In this document: positions 44,811 through 57,436 of the stretch, piece by piece
Layout: every line of letters begins with the position of its first letter
How positions within the stretch are numbered: position 1 is the first letter of the stretch
Source of the DNA: Panagrolaimus kolymaensis
Taxonomy: Eukaryota > Nematoda > Chromadorea > Rhabditida > Panagrolaimidae
DNA: 64,000 nucleotides
Assembly: GCA_028622995.1 (NCBI GenBank)
Contig: JAJQJQ010000004.1
Location: 3,224,001 to 3,288,000 of the forward strand
Direction of reading: 5' to 3'
Notes under the pieces: model-generated
The model's input: only the letters and a program-made list of their open reading frames with translations
What the model was told of the DNA's origin: nothing
Database searches by the model: none
Position numbers and translations under genes: made by a program

Positions 44811-46037
44811 ATGTTGAAGAAGATCGTTTTTGGTTTTTTAATTTTTGGAAATGTTTTTTTGTTAGGTTTGTTTAATGCTTGCTCTTTATGAAATTTTATC
44901 GATGTTTTAAAAATTTTAGTGAGCGCTGTTTCTCCACCATGTAATTATGTTCAAAATCAGGGATACTCATGCAACGGGATTCGATCTTCAATACAGTATT
45001 ATTATCATGTAGCATCGAGTTAGCTTCACCTCATTAATTAAAATTTTTATTAAACGCAATTTTTAAGGGACATGTCAAAGTCTTGTTTTTCTTGGTTGTG
45101 GAGGAAATGGCAACAGATTTCCTTCTCGAGCCGCTTGTATGCAAGTTTGTAACCGTGGTAATGTACCTATTGGACAAGGAACTCGTCCTGGTTCAAATAA
45201 TAATAATATTGGACAAGGCGTTAGACCAATCGGAATTGGACAAAGTGCACGTCCAGGACCAAACAGTAACAACAATATCGGCCACGGTACCAGTCCTGGC
45301 TCAAATAATAACAACAATAATATTGGACAAGGCACTCAACCTATCTCAAATAATAATAACAATATTGGGCAAGGAACCCAACCAATTGGAATTGGACAAG
45401 GAACAAATTTATCTGTCAGAAATAATATGGTTATTGTTGGAAATGGAGTTGAAACATCTTCAATGCCATCCATTGGCCAAGGTGCTGGAGGAGCTTCAAT
45501 GAGCAATCGCGGCATTGGACAAGGAACAAATATTTTAACATCCACAAGAAATTCCAATAAAACAGTTGATATTTTCAATCCATTTCATCCTGGACCAGTA
45601 AAAACAAGTAATGGTTCATGGCCAGCACCAATAAATCCACCAACACCAAATGCCACTAAAGATTTTATCAATGGTTATGGTATGCATTTTGAATGAGCAT
45701 AAATTTTGTTTTATTCCATTTTTATTTTTTAGCTCAAATGTGTGACAATATTTTTGGTGTTAATATTCAAATTCCAACTTCATGTGGAGCTAAAGATTCT
45801 TGTCCAAATGGTTATCAATGTGCTGGAACATTTTGTTGTCCAACTAAAGGAACTGTTTGTTCACAAAATTATGAATCGGGTCATGAACTCAAAGAGCAAG
45901 AACATGTTGGTCGATATGCTTATCAACCTGCTCTCAAAAATTGTTTAAAGTTTTCATATTATGGATCTGAAGGAAACTATAATAATTTTAAAACTTATAA
46001 TGATTGTATGCGATATTGTGGAGGCGGTGGTTCTTAA
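44811..46037 (+). CDS. Secreted Kunitz-lustrin-Kunitz protein with Asn/Gly/Gln linker
   Basis: Exons 44811-44865, 44920-45018, 45068-45679 and 45733-46037 give 356 aa. MLKKIVFGFLIFGNVFLLG is a signal peptide. Kunitz domain 1 has all six Cys (start CNYVQNQGYSC, then LVFLGCGGNGNRF, end AACMQVC). About 180 residues of low-complexity linker follow, with repeated IGQGT and poly-Asn. A lustrin-type Cys-rich unit comes next (CGAKDSCPNGYQCAGTFCCP), then a C-terminal Kunitz-like domain (LKFSYYGSEGNYNNFKTYND) that has lost Cys2 and Cys4, exactly the pair equivalent to BPTI Cys14-Cys38. In domain 1 the P1 position is Asn, not Lys or Arg. It is probably an extracellular matrix or cuticle-associated protein rather than a simple trypsin inhibitor. 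A shorter paralogue follows. Confidence 0.88.
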
Positions 46038-46870
46038 GCTATAAGCTTTTTTTCAAAGAATTCTTTCATTCCATCCTTTTTTTCAACATTGTCTGTACAT
46101 TTTATTTGCACAAAATAAACTAAAGATAAATTCTTTCTTTTTATTTTTTGAACAAGAACGTAAAAAGTTTTTAAAAATTGCAGGATTTCAGCAAACATAC
46201 GAGACAAAAAAATATTTAAAAAAACACACGCGTTTATAATGAAAGAACATAGCAACAAGAAGAAAGTTATTCTTTCACGTTAAAGAATGTCAATATTTGA
46301 TTGAAAAAAACTAACTTTTTAGGTGGATTTTTTGGAGAATAAAAAGAAGGTTTACAAGAATTTTTTCATGTTACAGTTTTTTTTTTGAGTTAACAAATTA
46401 GAGAAAGTTCAAAGAATATTTTTTATTTTTCACTCAAATACTATTGCCTTTCTTTACTTTTATTTACCGAAGGTGATTCCTCAAAAATTGGTTGTATGTT
46501 TTTTGAACATTGAAAGAAAACTCAATGTTAGAAATTTCAATTTTAAGAGTTTGGTGTTTTTAAAAAGCTCCCGACTCAAGAAAGGTCAAGAACTTTATTA
46601 TTTTTTTTGGCTCTATCAAAAAATAAAAAAACCGGTTTGGTTCCGTAACAACCTTTTTAAACAACGACAATTTTTTTAGGGAACGTTTTATTTTTTTGTG
46701 GTTATGTCTATCGTCTCTTGTTGTTGTCGTCAGCTGACACTACTGGAACAAGATTTTCTTTTTTTAATTTTGCGTGAAAAAAAATGCTTTGTTAAAAAAA
46801 AAGAGTTAATAAACTCAAAAGTTAACTTTCAGCAAAACAGTCTGCGAACTTTCCTTTTTTGTGAGTGGTA
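46038..46870. other. Intergenic spacer between Kunitz genes
   Basis: AT-rich, with only chance frames. Probably the 3' UTR of the first and the promoter of the second Kunitz gene. Confidence 0.45.
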
Positions 46871-47658
46871 ATGCTTACTCAAATTTTATTTGTTACTGCT
46901 ACCATTGCTGTTTTTTCATTGGCACAAGGTTAACCCTAACATTAAAATATTTTGGAAATAGCTATTTTCACATTTTAGATTGCACCCAGCGTCGTGATTC
47001 TGGTCAATCATGTAGCGATTCACCATCATCAAGAATGTTTTATTTTGATACTCGAATGTCTGTATGCCAACCCTTTGTGTTTAAAGGTTGTGGAGGAAAT
47101 GAAAATCGTTATTCAACATTAGAAGAATGTCGGGAAGCTTGTGCATCTAATCAAAAGACAGGCGCACAAATTCGAAATGGAAATCAATGGGTATTAGCTG
47201 AAAAATGTGGTGGACAATATTTAATTCCCAATGGAAAATACACCTCATGCTCGGAAGGATGTCCCGATAATCATAGTTGTGAGAAAGGAGTTTGCTGCCC
47301 AAGTAAAGGTTAGTAATATTGGTACATAAAAATTTAAGAAACTTTTAACAAAAAAAATTAATGTGCAACGGAAGGAAAGAATGATCATGTTGAATTCATG
47401 ATTTATGATTTTTCATGATTTGGAAATTTGCAAAAAAAATCTCAATCAATAAAAATTACTAAAACTTTTTTAGAATATGTTTGTTCCCTTCGCGATGATT
47501 CTGGCACCTTTGCCACTGGAATCGAAGATAAACCTCGTTTTGCTTGGTCTGATGCTATTCAATCATGCTGGCGCTTCTCATATTACGGAGCTAACGGAAA
47601 TTATAATAACTTCCCAAATTTCCAATCTTGCATTTCTTTCTGTTCAAATAAGCATTAG
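46871..47658 (+). CDS. Secreted Kunitz-lustrin-Kunitz protein, short paralogue
   Basis: Exons 46871-46928, 46979-47308 and 47474-47658 give 190 aa. Signal peptide MLTQILFVTATIAVFSLAQ. Kunitz 1 has six Cys (CTQRRDSGQSC, FVFKGCGGNENRYSTLEEC, REAC). The lustrin unit is CGGQYLIPNGKYTSCSEGC followed by CEKGVCCP. The terminal Kunitz-like domain (FSYYGANGNYNNFPNFQSC) again lacks Cys2 and Cys4. It has the same architecture and intron phases (phase 1) as the upstream gene, without the long GQG/Asn linker, so the two are tandem duplicates. P1 in Kunitz 1 is Ser. The role is presumably extracellular; the target is unknown. Confidence 0.88.
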
Positions 47659-49143
47659 AGAAACACATTGGAACATCCCATTTTTTATTGAAAAGGGTTA
47701 TTGACTTTATTAGCTTTAATTTAAATTAAATTTTTTTTATGTATTTGCACATTATTGAACGCTTATAAATGATTAGTTTTTTTTAATTACACCACCAAGG
47801 AAGTTCCAAAATCTCCAAATTTGTTGTTCTGCTTGATGTATTCCATTCCTTTCCATTTGTGAACTTTCAAAATATTCAAACAGCTAATAATCTGAATTGA
47901 CAATTTAAAAAAACTTCTATAGCCTTAGGGAGCAATAAAACTATATAAATTATACCAAAAAAAGTTCTCCTTCAATCAGTCGTAGTCGTCGTCGTAATGT
48001 CATGGAACTAGTTTATAATTTTTTGGATAAAGCGTGCTTCTTTTTTACATCACGGCTAAGAATTTATTTTTTTATTTTTTTTTTCGATTTCTCCGCTAAA
48101 AACAATTGTTTTTTTTCTTCAAAAATTTTTTATAATAAAGTTACTGAACGATTTTTTGTTTTGTTATTATTCACAAAGTTTTATTAAAAGTGTTTGATAA
48201 CTTTTGTAATGTACCGGATCGCTGTGTTTTGTGCAGCAGCATCCAAAATTCGTGGGAATAATTTTGGTTATTTTCCCTTTCTTTTATTCTGAAGCAATCA
48301 ATAAAAATTAGGAATTTGGAACTAAAATTAACAAGGAACTCATCTTTAATTCATCCTCTTGTTTATCTTTATCCTTCAATCAAATCAGCTTTCAATAATC
48401 TTCTTTCATTCAATACTTTCACTTTTAATTAAATCAATTCGTTTTCTTTTATTTTTCTTTTATTTTTGCGTCAATCATTTTGTTACTTTTGAACATCTTC
48501 TTCGTCTTCTTTTTTAAATAAAACTTAATGGTTTCTAAGGTCATTTGGATGAGAGAAAAAAGTAAAAGGAACCGGTTTAAAAATTCATTAAAAAACTTAG
48601 ACCCCAACTATCAATCTGAATCCTCATTCATCAGCGGCCAAATAACCGCGACTCTTACATTTTTATCATACATAAACTTTCCCTTTTTCAAATCAAAAAT
48701 CTTATAAGTTACAAACTTTTCACGGAAATTTTTTTTATCATGTTGAAGGTCAGCTTATATTTTTCAATAAAAAAAATAAACGGATAAAAAATTTATTATC
48801 AACGCCCTAAATTTGCCGTAGGGGATTTAAAAAAGGAGGATATTTGATAGTGTTGGTGATGTTGGTGATCACATAAACAACAACTCAATTAACCGAATTC
48901 TTTTTCTTTTTTTAATAGTTAAAAAAAGATTTACGGTTTTTTATTTTATCTTTTTCGAAAGTAAAAACATATAAAGAAGTTTAATGCCCTGCGGGTGGAT
49001 TATAAGAATAATAATAATTTTGAAGATAAATAATATGTTATTTGCCACGCATACTAAACACCTATGTCTTCGCCTTCATAATCACTCGCGTAATCTAATA
49101 ATAATAATTAAATTCATTTTTAAAATTATTAAAGTGTTTTAGA
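47659..49143. other. Intergenic region with a possible orphan promoter
   Basis: Nearly 1.5 kb without a supported gene. A TATA box at 47942 with an initiator-like sequence 30 nt downstream resembles the promoters at 22371 and 61349. A 61-codon frame follows at about 48002 but looks non-coding. The region may supply a 5' non-coding exon to the gene at 49144. Confidence 0.4.
47942..47948 (+). promoter_or_regulatory. Candidate orphan TATA box
   Basis: TATATAA is followed about 30 nt later by TCAATCAGTCGTAGTCGTCG, similar to the leader of the 51-aa gene. No convincing coding sequence starts nearby. Confidence 0.35.
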
Positions 49144-49794
49144 ATGTTGCAAAGATTTTTTGCTCTCATTGTTTTGGGTATTTTTTGTGTTTTTGCAAAT
49201 GGAAGATATGAAGATCGTAAGCTTTGTTTCTTATTTTACGATCATAAAATAATAAAGTTTATAGGATATGATATGAATACCCTTCCATGGGATCTTCGAC
49301 CTGTTCGTGATTTCATTGGATTGTGGCAACTTGATGGTCAAGTAAAAGGGCATTGGCGTGATTTACCCGCACCCGATCTAATTGATTTTTCAATTAATCC
49401 TCTTCCTAAATTTGGTGCTCGCACTGTTAATATTACTCATACTTATTATGATGCTGAAAAGAAAAACGTTATTCGAAGTGATTATGGATTTATGCCAGTT
49501 AAAAATGCAACAAGAAGAGATCCTCGAATCCATGTAGCTTATCTCACAACCAGCAGTGAAGGATTTAGTATGATGGAACAAGGATTTGTAAAAGGTCCAA
49601 AAATTGTTTGTCATTTAAAGCAATTCCTTCGTCGAAGCTTTGACGTTGGTAGTAAAGGTGTTGATCTTGAAATCAGAGAATTTGAACGTCAATATGAGCA
49701 ATTGGATTTTGATCATATGACAATGAAAGTGAGAGCCGAAACTTCCATTGAAACAGAAGCTTACACTGCCAATTATAAAAAGATTTTACATTAA
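49144..49794 (+). CDS. Secreted THAP4/nitrobindin-like beta-barrel protein
   Basis: Exons 49144-49216 and 49265-49794 give 200 aa. MLQRFFALIVLGIFCVFANG is a signal peptide. The domain has the layout of the THAP4-like heme-binding (nitrobindin) family expanded in nematodes: an N-terminal PWDLRPVRDFIGLWQLDGQV strand-turn with the conserved G-x-W, central HTYYDAEKKNVIRSDYGFMP, and a C-terminal part with RESDxGF-like and MTMKVRAETSIETEAYTANY features. I could not pick out a heme-ligand His with confidence. The 48-nt intron (49217-49264) is stop-free and in frame, so a retained form would be 216 aa. The family call is from pattern memory; lipocalin-like is the alternative. Confidence 0.65.
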   Translation: MLQRFFALIVLGIFCVFANGRYEDRKLCFLFYDHKIIKFIGYDMNTLPWDLRPVRDFIGLWQLDGQVKGHWRDLPAPDLIDFSINPLPKFGARTVNITHTYYDAEKKNVIRSDYGFMPVKNATRRDPRIHVAYLTTSSEGFSMMEQGFVKGPKIVCHLKQFLRRSFDVGSKGVDLEIREFERQYEQLDFDHMTMKVRAETSIETEAYTANYKKILH

Positions 49795-52596
<2,802 letters not shown>

Positions 52597-53441
52597 ATAT
52601 AATGTAATAATTTTTGCTATTTGAATTTATTTAGTACTAGGTTGTTGATACTCGTCTAGAATTGTTGAATTTATAGCTCTGATGCATATTTTTTTAATAA
52701 TAAATTGTTTGTTTTTATAACTGTGTTTGTTTTTAAAACTGTCAAAGTGACCTTTTGTGTAAACAAAATTTGATTGAAAAGTAAAAGTCAAATGCATTGA
52801 ACGGCGCCATTGACAGTTGATGACAGGCGACAGTAAGCATCGGCGTTTTTTGAATTCGGTATAAATAAGACTTTGATGTAAAGCAAAATACGTATTATAT
52901 TTTTTTGATGGAATTTAGTAGCGGTCGAGATTTTGTGAATGGCTATTTTCGGCGGACGAGAGAATGAAGTGATTTTATAAACATAATTATCACCTTTACA
53001 TTCTTGAAAGAATATTATATCAACCTTATCAGCTATGGAAAAGGTAAGAAATCAGATCGGTTTTAAGAGCATATGCTTAACTTAAAACTGAAATGGTTTG
53101 TTACAGTTTTTTCAGATGACTGCCCTCGATGTTTGAATATTTCTTAATTTACAAATGACACGCCATCATAACACCATATGCCATGTTCCCCAAAATCACA
53201 TAATGGAAATGTCCCTCGTATGTATGCATATGTTTTCTTCTTTTTATTTGTTATCAATAAAACGAACATATTGAAGCTCTGTTGTTTTAAATCCCATCCC
53301 ATAAAGTTAATTGTAATCATATGTTTTTTTCACAAGACTTGAAGTAAATAAAAGACATAAGAAAGAGACAAAGCTTTGGAGTAAAAAAATAAAGGCAATC
53401 GTTTGTTATTAACGTTTGAGTTGTTTAAGCTCAAAAAGAAA
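52597..53441. other. Intergenic spacer
   Basis: 3' UTR of hsp-6 and upstream region of the hormone gene. A moderately GC-richer patch lies at 52800-52860. No RNA gene or repeat was recognised. Confidence 0.45.
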
Positions 53442-53934
53442 ATGAATCAAGTTTTGCGGTTTTGGATGTTTTTTGTTTTTGTAAGTTTCAAAGTGTTATT
53501 TATTCAAAGTCGAATCACCAAACTTTCATTATTTTTAGTTGAAAATAGCTTTGACGAGAGATGAGCATGAAAATTGTGGCCTTTTTAGCGGTAATCATTC
53601 AATCCCTGTAACAAAAACGGATGAAAATGGGCATAAATGTCATGGAGTTGTTCCAGTTGCTATTTGTGGCGGACTTTGTGAAACCTCTGAAGTTAGTTCT
53701 TTCTTTCAAAATGAATCAAAAAATTGAGCTAATACCATAATTTTGCAGAAAGGGACTCATTTCTTTCCTCATCGAGAAAATGAAAACACCGCATGTGCTC
53801 CTCTTGAAACAACTCCCGTTACACATGAGCTAACCAACTGTGATGATGAAGCTCTTCCTACAATCCGTTCAATAACTTTCAATGAACCTAAGCAATGTGG
53901 ATGCAAAGCAATCAATGATAATACAGTAAATTAA
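53442..53934 (+). CDS. gplb-1: Glycoprotein hormone beta-5-like (GPB5/thyrostimulin beta) cystine-knot protein
   Basis: Exons 53442-53480, 53539-53691 and 53749-53934 give 125 aa. MNQVLRFWMFFVFLKIAL is a signal peptide. The mature chain has eight Cys with the spacing of the GPB5 cystine knot: NCGLFSG, then KCHGVVPVAICGGLCETSE (compare GCRGLxxxTxACWGRCETWE in vertebrate GPB5), TACAPLET, LTNCDDEA and EPKQCGCKAI. The loop between the fourth and fifth Cys (KGTHFFPHRENEN) matches in length. The CxGxC knot core is GLC/CGC-like and complete. With GPA2 (FLR-2 in C. elegans), GPB5 forms thyrostimulin, which signals through an LGR receptor (FSHR-1). No alpha subunit is present in this window. There is no N-glycosylation requirement visible beyond NHS. 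Confidence 0.85.
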
Positions 53935-54103
53935 AACTTTAAAAAATTTTATTTCATAAATAAACATATTAGCGAGAAAAAACAACAATAGGCATACATT
54001 TCAACAATAATTAAAGGCATAGTTTTCTTTTTTAAAACAAATCACTACAATTCAAATAACTATAAAACGCCATCTAATTGCGCATTTAATAAGACAATTC
54101 CCG

Positions 54104-54743
54104 TTATTCCAAGTCTTCATCCTCCAATGGAACAATATTTGATGTTGGTGCACCCATACCATCACCACCAGCATTAGCCAAAAGGTGGCTTTCCATTCTT
54201 GCTTTTGCTTCAGGAAGTTTTGAAAGAACGAGTTGAAAATGTTCTGGCGGAAATGTTTGTTGAAAGATAGATAAAAGTTGTTCAGATTGACCACAGAAAA
54301 GAATAGCATTTGCAAGATGTTCTGCTCCTTCACGTAACAAAGCAGGATTTTCTAAAAACAATAAAGTTAGTAAAGGTTGAGTGAACAAAAATAAGCTTAC
54401 GTGATGACATAAGCTCTTCACCGAGTTGAACTTCTTGTAAGAAAAATGCTTGAACTTCTTGACTGTCTCTCATATTTGGTAAAGGAGTTTGAGAAGCTAA
54501 AGACGCTGATCCTGATCCACCTTGACCCATAAGACGACGTCCTAAAAAATCAAAAATGTGAAAAATCATTCAAAAGATAAAGTAAAACTTACTTTCACGA
54601 ATATGTTGTTGATAATTTGGATGATTGCGTCGTTTGTAATCAAAGTAGACGGCATAACCAACGAATGCAACAGCACCACCAATAGCAATTTTCTTCCATG
54701 GCCAATTACTTACAGTATCAATGACTTGATCCATTTCTAACAT
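54104..54743 (-). CDS. tomm-20: Mitochondrial import receptor TOM20
   Basis: TOM20 is the outer-membrane receptor that binds presequences of imported proteins. Exons 54743-54593, 54541-54401 and 54351-54104 give 179 aa. An N-terminal anchor (KIAIGGAVAFVGYAVYFDYK) is followed by the basic RRNHPNYQQHIRERR stretch typical of the family. The cytosolic receptor domain has QAFFLQEVQLGEELM, GAEHLANAILFCGQSEQLL, the TPR-like groove, and FPPEHFQLVLSKLPE. An acidic tail (EDEDLE) ends the protein, as in animal TOM20. The start is 5 nt after a poly-T CAG acceptor, a trans-splice candidate. The gene is tail-to-tail with the GPB5 gene, with 169 bp between stops. Confidence 0.95.
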
Positions 54744-56172
54744 AAGGCCTGAAAAAAAAAAAAGGGATTATTAAATATATAAATAAGCATGCATAATCAC
54801 GATGGAAAGCGCGGGAATCGAACTTCGATTGATATATTAGATATGGTGGAATTTAAAAAGAGGTTGAAAGAGACTTTTAGAAGCGTTGTTTAGAATGCTT
54901 TGAATAAAACTTGTAATGAATGGAAGAATTGCAAACGATGAATGAAAAAAATAAGAATAAAGAATTCTTTTGAATTTTTGCTTCGAAGTTCGAACACAGC
55001 ATATAAATTTTCGTTTTAAAACACTTTTTTAAAGCTGAAATAAAAATGTTGCAAACTTTTTTTGTTTTGATTTAAAGCATTTTGCCGAAGGAATTTAGAA
55101 AAAAATAATAAACATTCTTACAATACAATTCTGGATATACTTCTTTTTTTTTCTTGCAATCAATCTTAAAGCATTTTTACTTTTAACATGTCCATCTCTC
55201 TTGTTTTTTTAAATCAAAAAGAAGAAGGCTGAATTTCTTTTTTCTCACTCTAACTCATTTATTTTTGCGATTTCATTTATTCTTTAAAGCGTAAAAAATT
55301 GAATGAAATAATTTTTTCATTAAAAATTAAAAAACAAATTTACAATAATACTAAAGAAGAAACAAGTTTAGTCTCAATAAAAAGAAAAGATGGTCGAAGA
55401 ATGCAATGGGCGTGACGCAGAATAAAAAAGGAAGAAGGGAAGACTTCTTGGTGACATGAATTTTATTTGGAAAAGACAAAATGGCCATCAGCCATTTATT
55501 TTACTCAGGTAGCGTATTACTATGTGCTCTTGTTTTAGAATAGGACAGAGTTAACCTAAAGAAGATCTTTAAAAAAAGAAAAGTATTTATCCATTCCATT
55601 GTAATTGTATTTATAATCGTGGTCGTTGTTGATACATTTATCCAACCAACTTTTAAATTTATTTAGTCTCATATTTACAAGCATCTTATTTTAGTAAAAA
55701 AAACTTTAAATTAAATGGATTTTTAAGTAAATCTTTGCCTTCGTTGACTTTTTTAGATTACAAAAAATTGTCATTATCATTTCTATAAATTAATTAATTA
55801 GCGTTTCATCCAAATTCCGATTTTAGCTTGTTTTGTCGCTGGAATATTTATCACATTTTCAATATTATCATCGAAAACCTCTTTTTAAAGACATTTTTGA
55901 ACCATTAATTTCAACAATGATCAAAGCACAACCTTTGATATCTTCCAACAGTTTGCTATCAACTTTAATTTTTGTGAGTTATTTTTTTTTGCTAACTCAT
56001 TATTACATCATTTTTTTAAATATATTTCATTTACTTTTTATGGGTCTTCTTTTTTTGGACACTTGATCCATTACGAGTACCAAACATTTTTTGATTTCCC
56101 AACTTTTTTTTAAGAACCACAGTTCATGCACCTTGATGATTTCACTTTTTTTTATCGTCGAAGAATAAAAAA
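54744..56172. other. Intergenic region upstream of TOM20 and the TIL gene
   Basis: About 1.4 kb, AT-rich with poly-T runs. A frame at about 55830-55975 (near SLEYLSHFQYYHRKPL) is followed by GTGAGT and preceded by an AG, so it could be a lone exon, but I cannot link it to anything. No repeat or RNA gene was recognised. Confidence 0.4.
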
Positions 56173-57129
56173 ATGCAAAAAAAAAAAGTTGTGGTGTTTT
56201 TTTGATTGTTTTTTTTTCTTGCTTGCCTCCAGACAAGTTTTATGTAAACAAAAAAATTCGTAAAAAAATTCCTTTAAAATTTATTCAGGGTGTGGAACTA
56301 ATGTGAAATTACAAAATAAAAAAACAAACAAAAAGTTTTTTTTACAACAATTCGATTTATTTAAAACTCTTCTTTTTTGTAGTCATTTTTATTGTTTTCA
56401 ATTGCCTTAGGCGATCGCAGCCAATTGGATTGTCAAGATAATGAAGTCTTTATCGAATGTGGAGGTTGTGAAGGAACTTGCAAGGAACCCGTTATTGTAA
56501 GTTGTGAAGTTACGATAGTATTAAATGTCATGTAATAATACTCACTAATTAAGATGTTGCAAATATTTTTTTAGACTAATTGTTCATCAACTTGCAAACC
56601 ACCAAGATGTGAATGTCAAGCCCTTGAGGGATTTGTAAGATCCCATGATGGAGCTTGCATTCGTTTTGATGATTGTTCAACTTATGTTGGAATAGAAATT
56701 TATGGAGATAAAAATCCTAAAATGCTTGATCGATCTCCACCACCATCGCCAAATTCCCAAGCAAATAATTTCCAGCAACAACAACAACAGCCATATGGAA
56801 ATAACGATCAACAATTTTCTCAACCAACTCAAAATAATATCCAACAAGGGAATCATGGAAATAATTATGAAGATGAAACTGAAGTTGATTCAGATACAGG
56901 TACACAACATGTTGTTCCGGCTGCACCCTCATCTGATTATGGCCCATCCCAACCATCAGATGATTCAAATAATGATGCTTCACAAAATTTTGCTCCAGCT
57001 GCATCTGAATATGGCCCATCTCAATCCGACACAAACAATGAACCACATAATTCAAATACTCAAATAAATCCATATCATTCTTCAATTTATTCTAATCAAT
57101 TACATCGACGTTTTCGGCATCGATGGTAA
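56173..57129 (+). CDS. Secreted TIL-domain protein with Gln/Asn/Pro-rich tail
   Basis: The confident exons are 56383-56496 and 56575-57129. They begin inside a signal peptide ([10 protein letters not shown]), so a short 5' exon is needed. 56173-56187 (MQKKK, donor GTTGTG) fits in phase and would complete the signal peptide, but this is a guess. The mature N-terminus is a trypsin-inhibitor-like (TIL) domain with all ten Cys: [41 protein letters not shown]. The remaining 130 residues are low-complexity, rich in Gln, Asn, Ser and Pro, with two copies of YGPSQ in similar contexts, and end in a basic RRFRHRW. The TIL domain suggests a serine protease inhibitor; the long tail is unusual for one. 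Total about 228 aa. Confidence 0.75.
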
Positions 57130-57436
57130 AGTTTATTAAAAATTGCTATATATTTTTTTTGATGAAATAAAATAAAGCCTTTGCCATTATTTGATTTTAT
57201 AGCTAGCCATAAATAGCAGCACACGATACATTTCATTTTTGAAACATAAAAAGTTTATGAATTCATTGGGCTTCTTCTTTTTTAGTATCTTGGGAATGTA
57301 AAAAATGTTTAGAGAAAAAGCTACAATAACGTGAACTTAGTCATTCATTCATTCCGTTTGTTGAATCAATAAATATTTTCTTTCTTTTCTTTTTTTTTTT
57401 CATTTTAGTTTTACAAAAATAAGTAACAACAAAATA
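57130..57436. other. Short spacer
   Basis: 3' UTR of the TIL gene with AATAAA around 57169, then the upstream region of the serpin-like gene. Nothing else was seen. Confidence 0.5.

Noticed and set aside
54791..54850. tRNA-like GAAGTTCGATTCCCGCGC on the minus strand
   Set aside because: A good B-box-like string, but the flanking stems do not pair and no A-box lies at the right distance.
55826..55975. Plus-strand possible exon (SLEYLSHFQYYHRKPL...) ending at GTGAGT
   Set aside because: It has an AG before and a donor after, but no start, no partner exon and no homology; the surrounding frame is poly-T derived.
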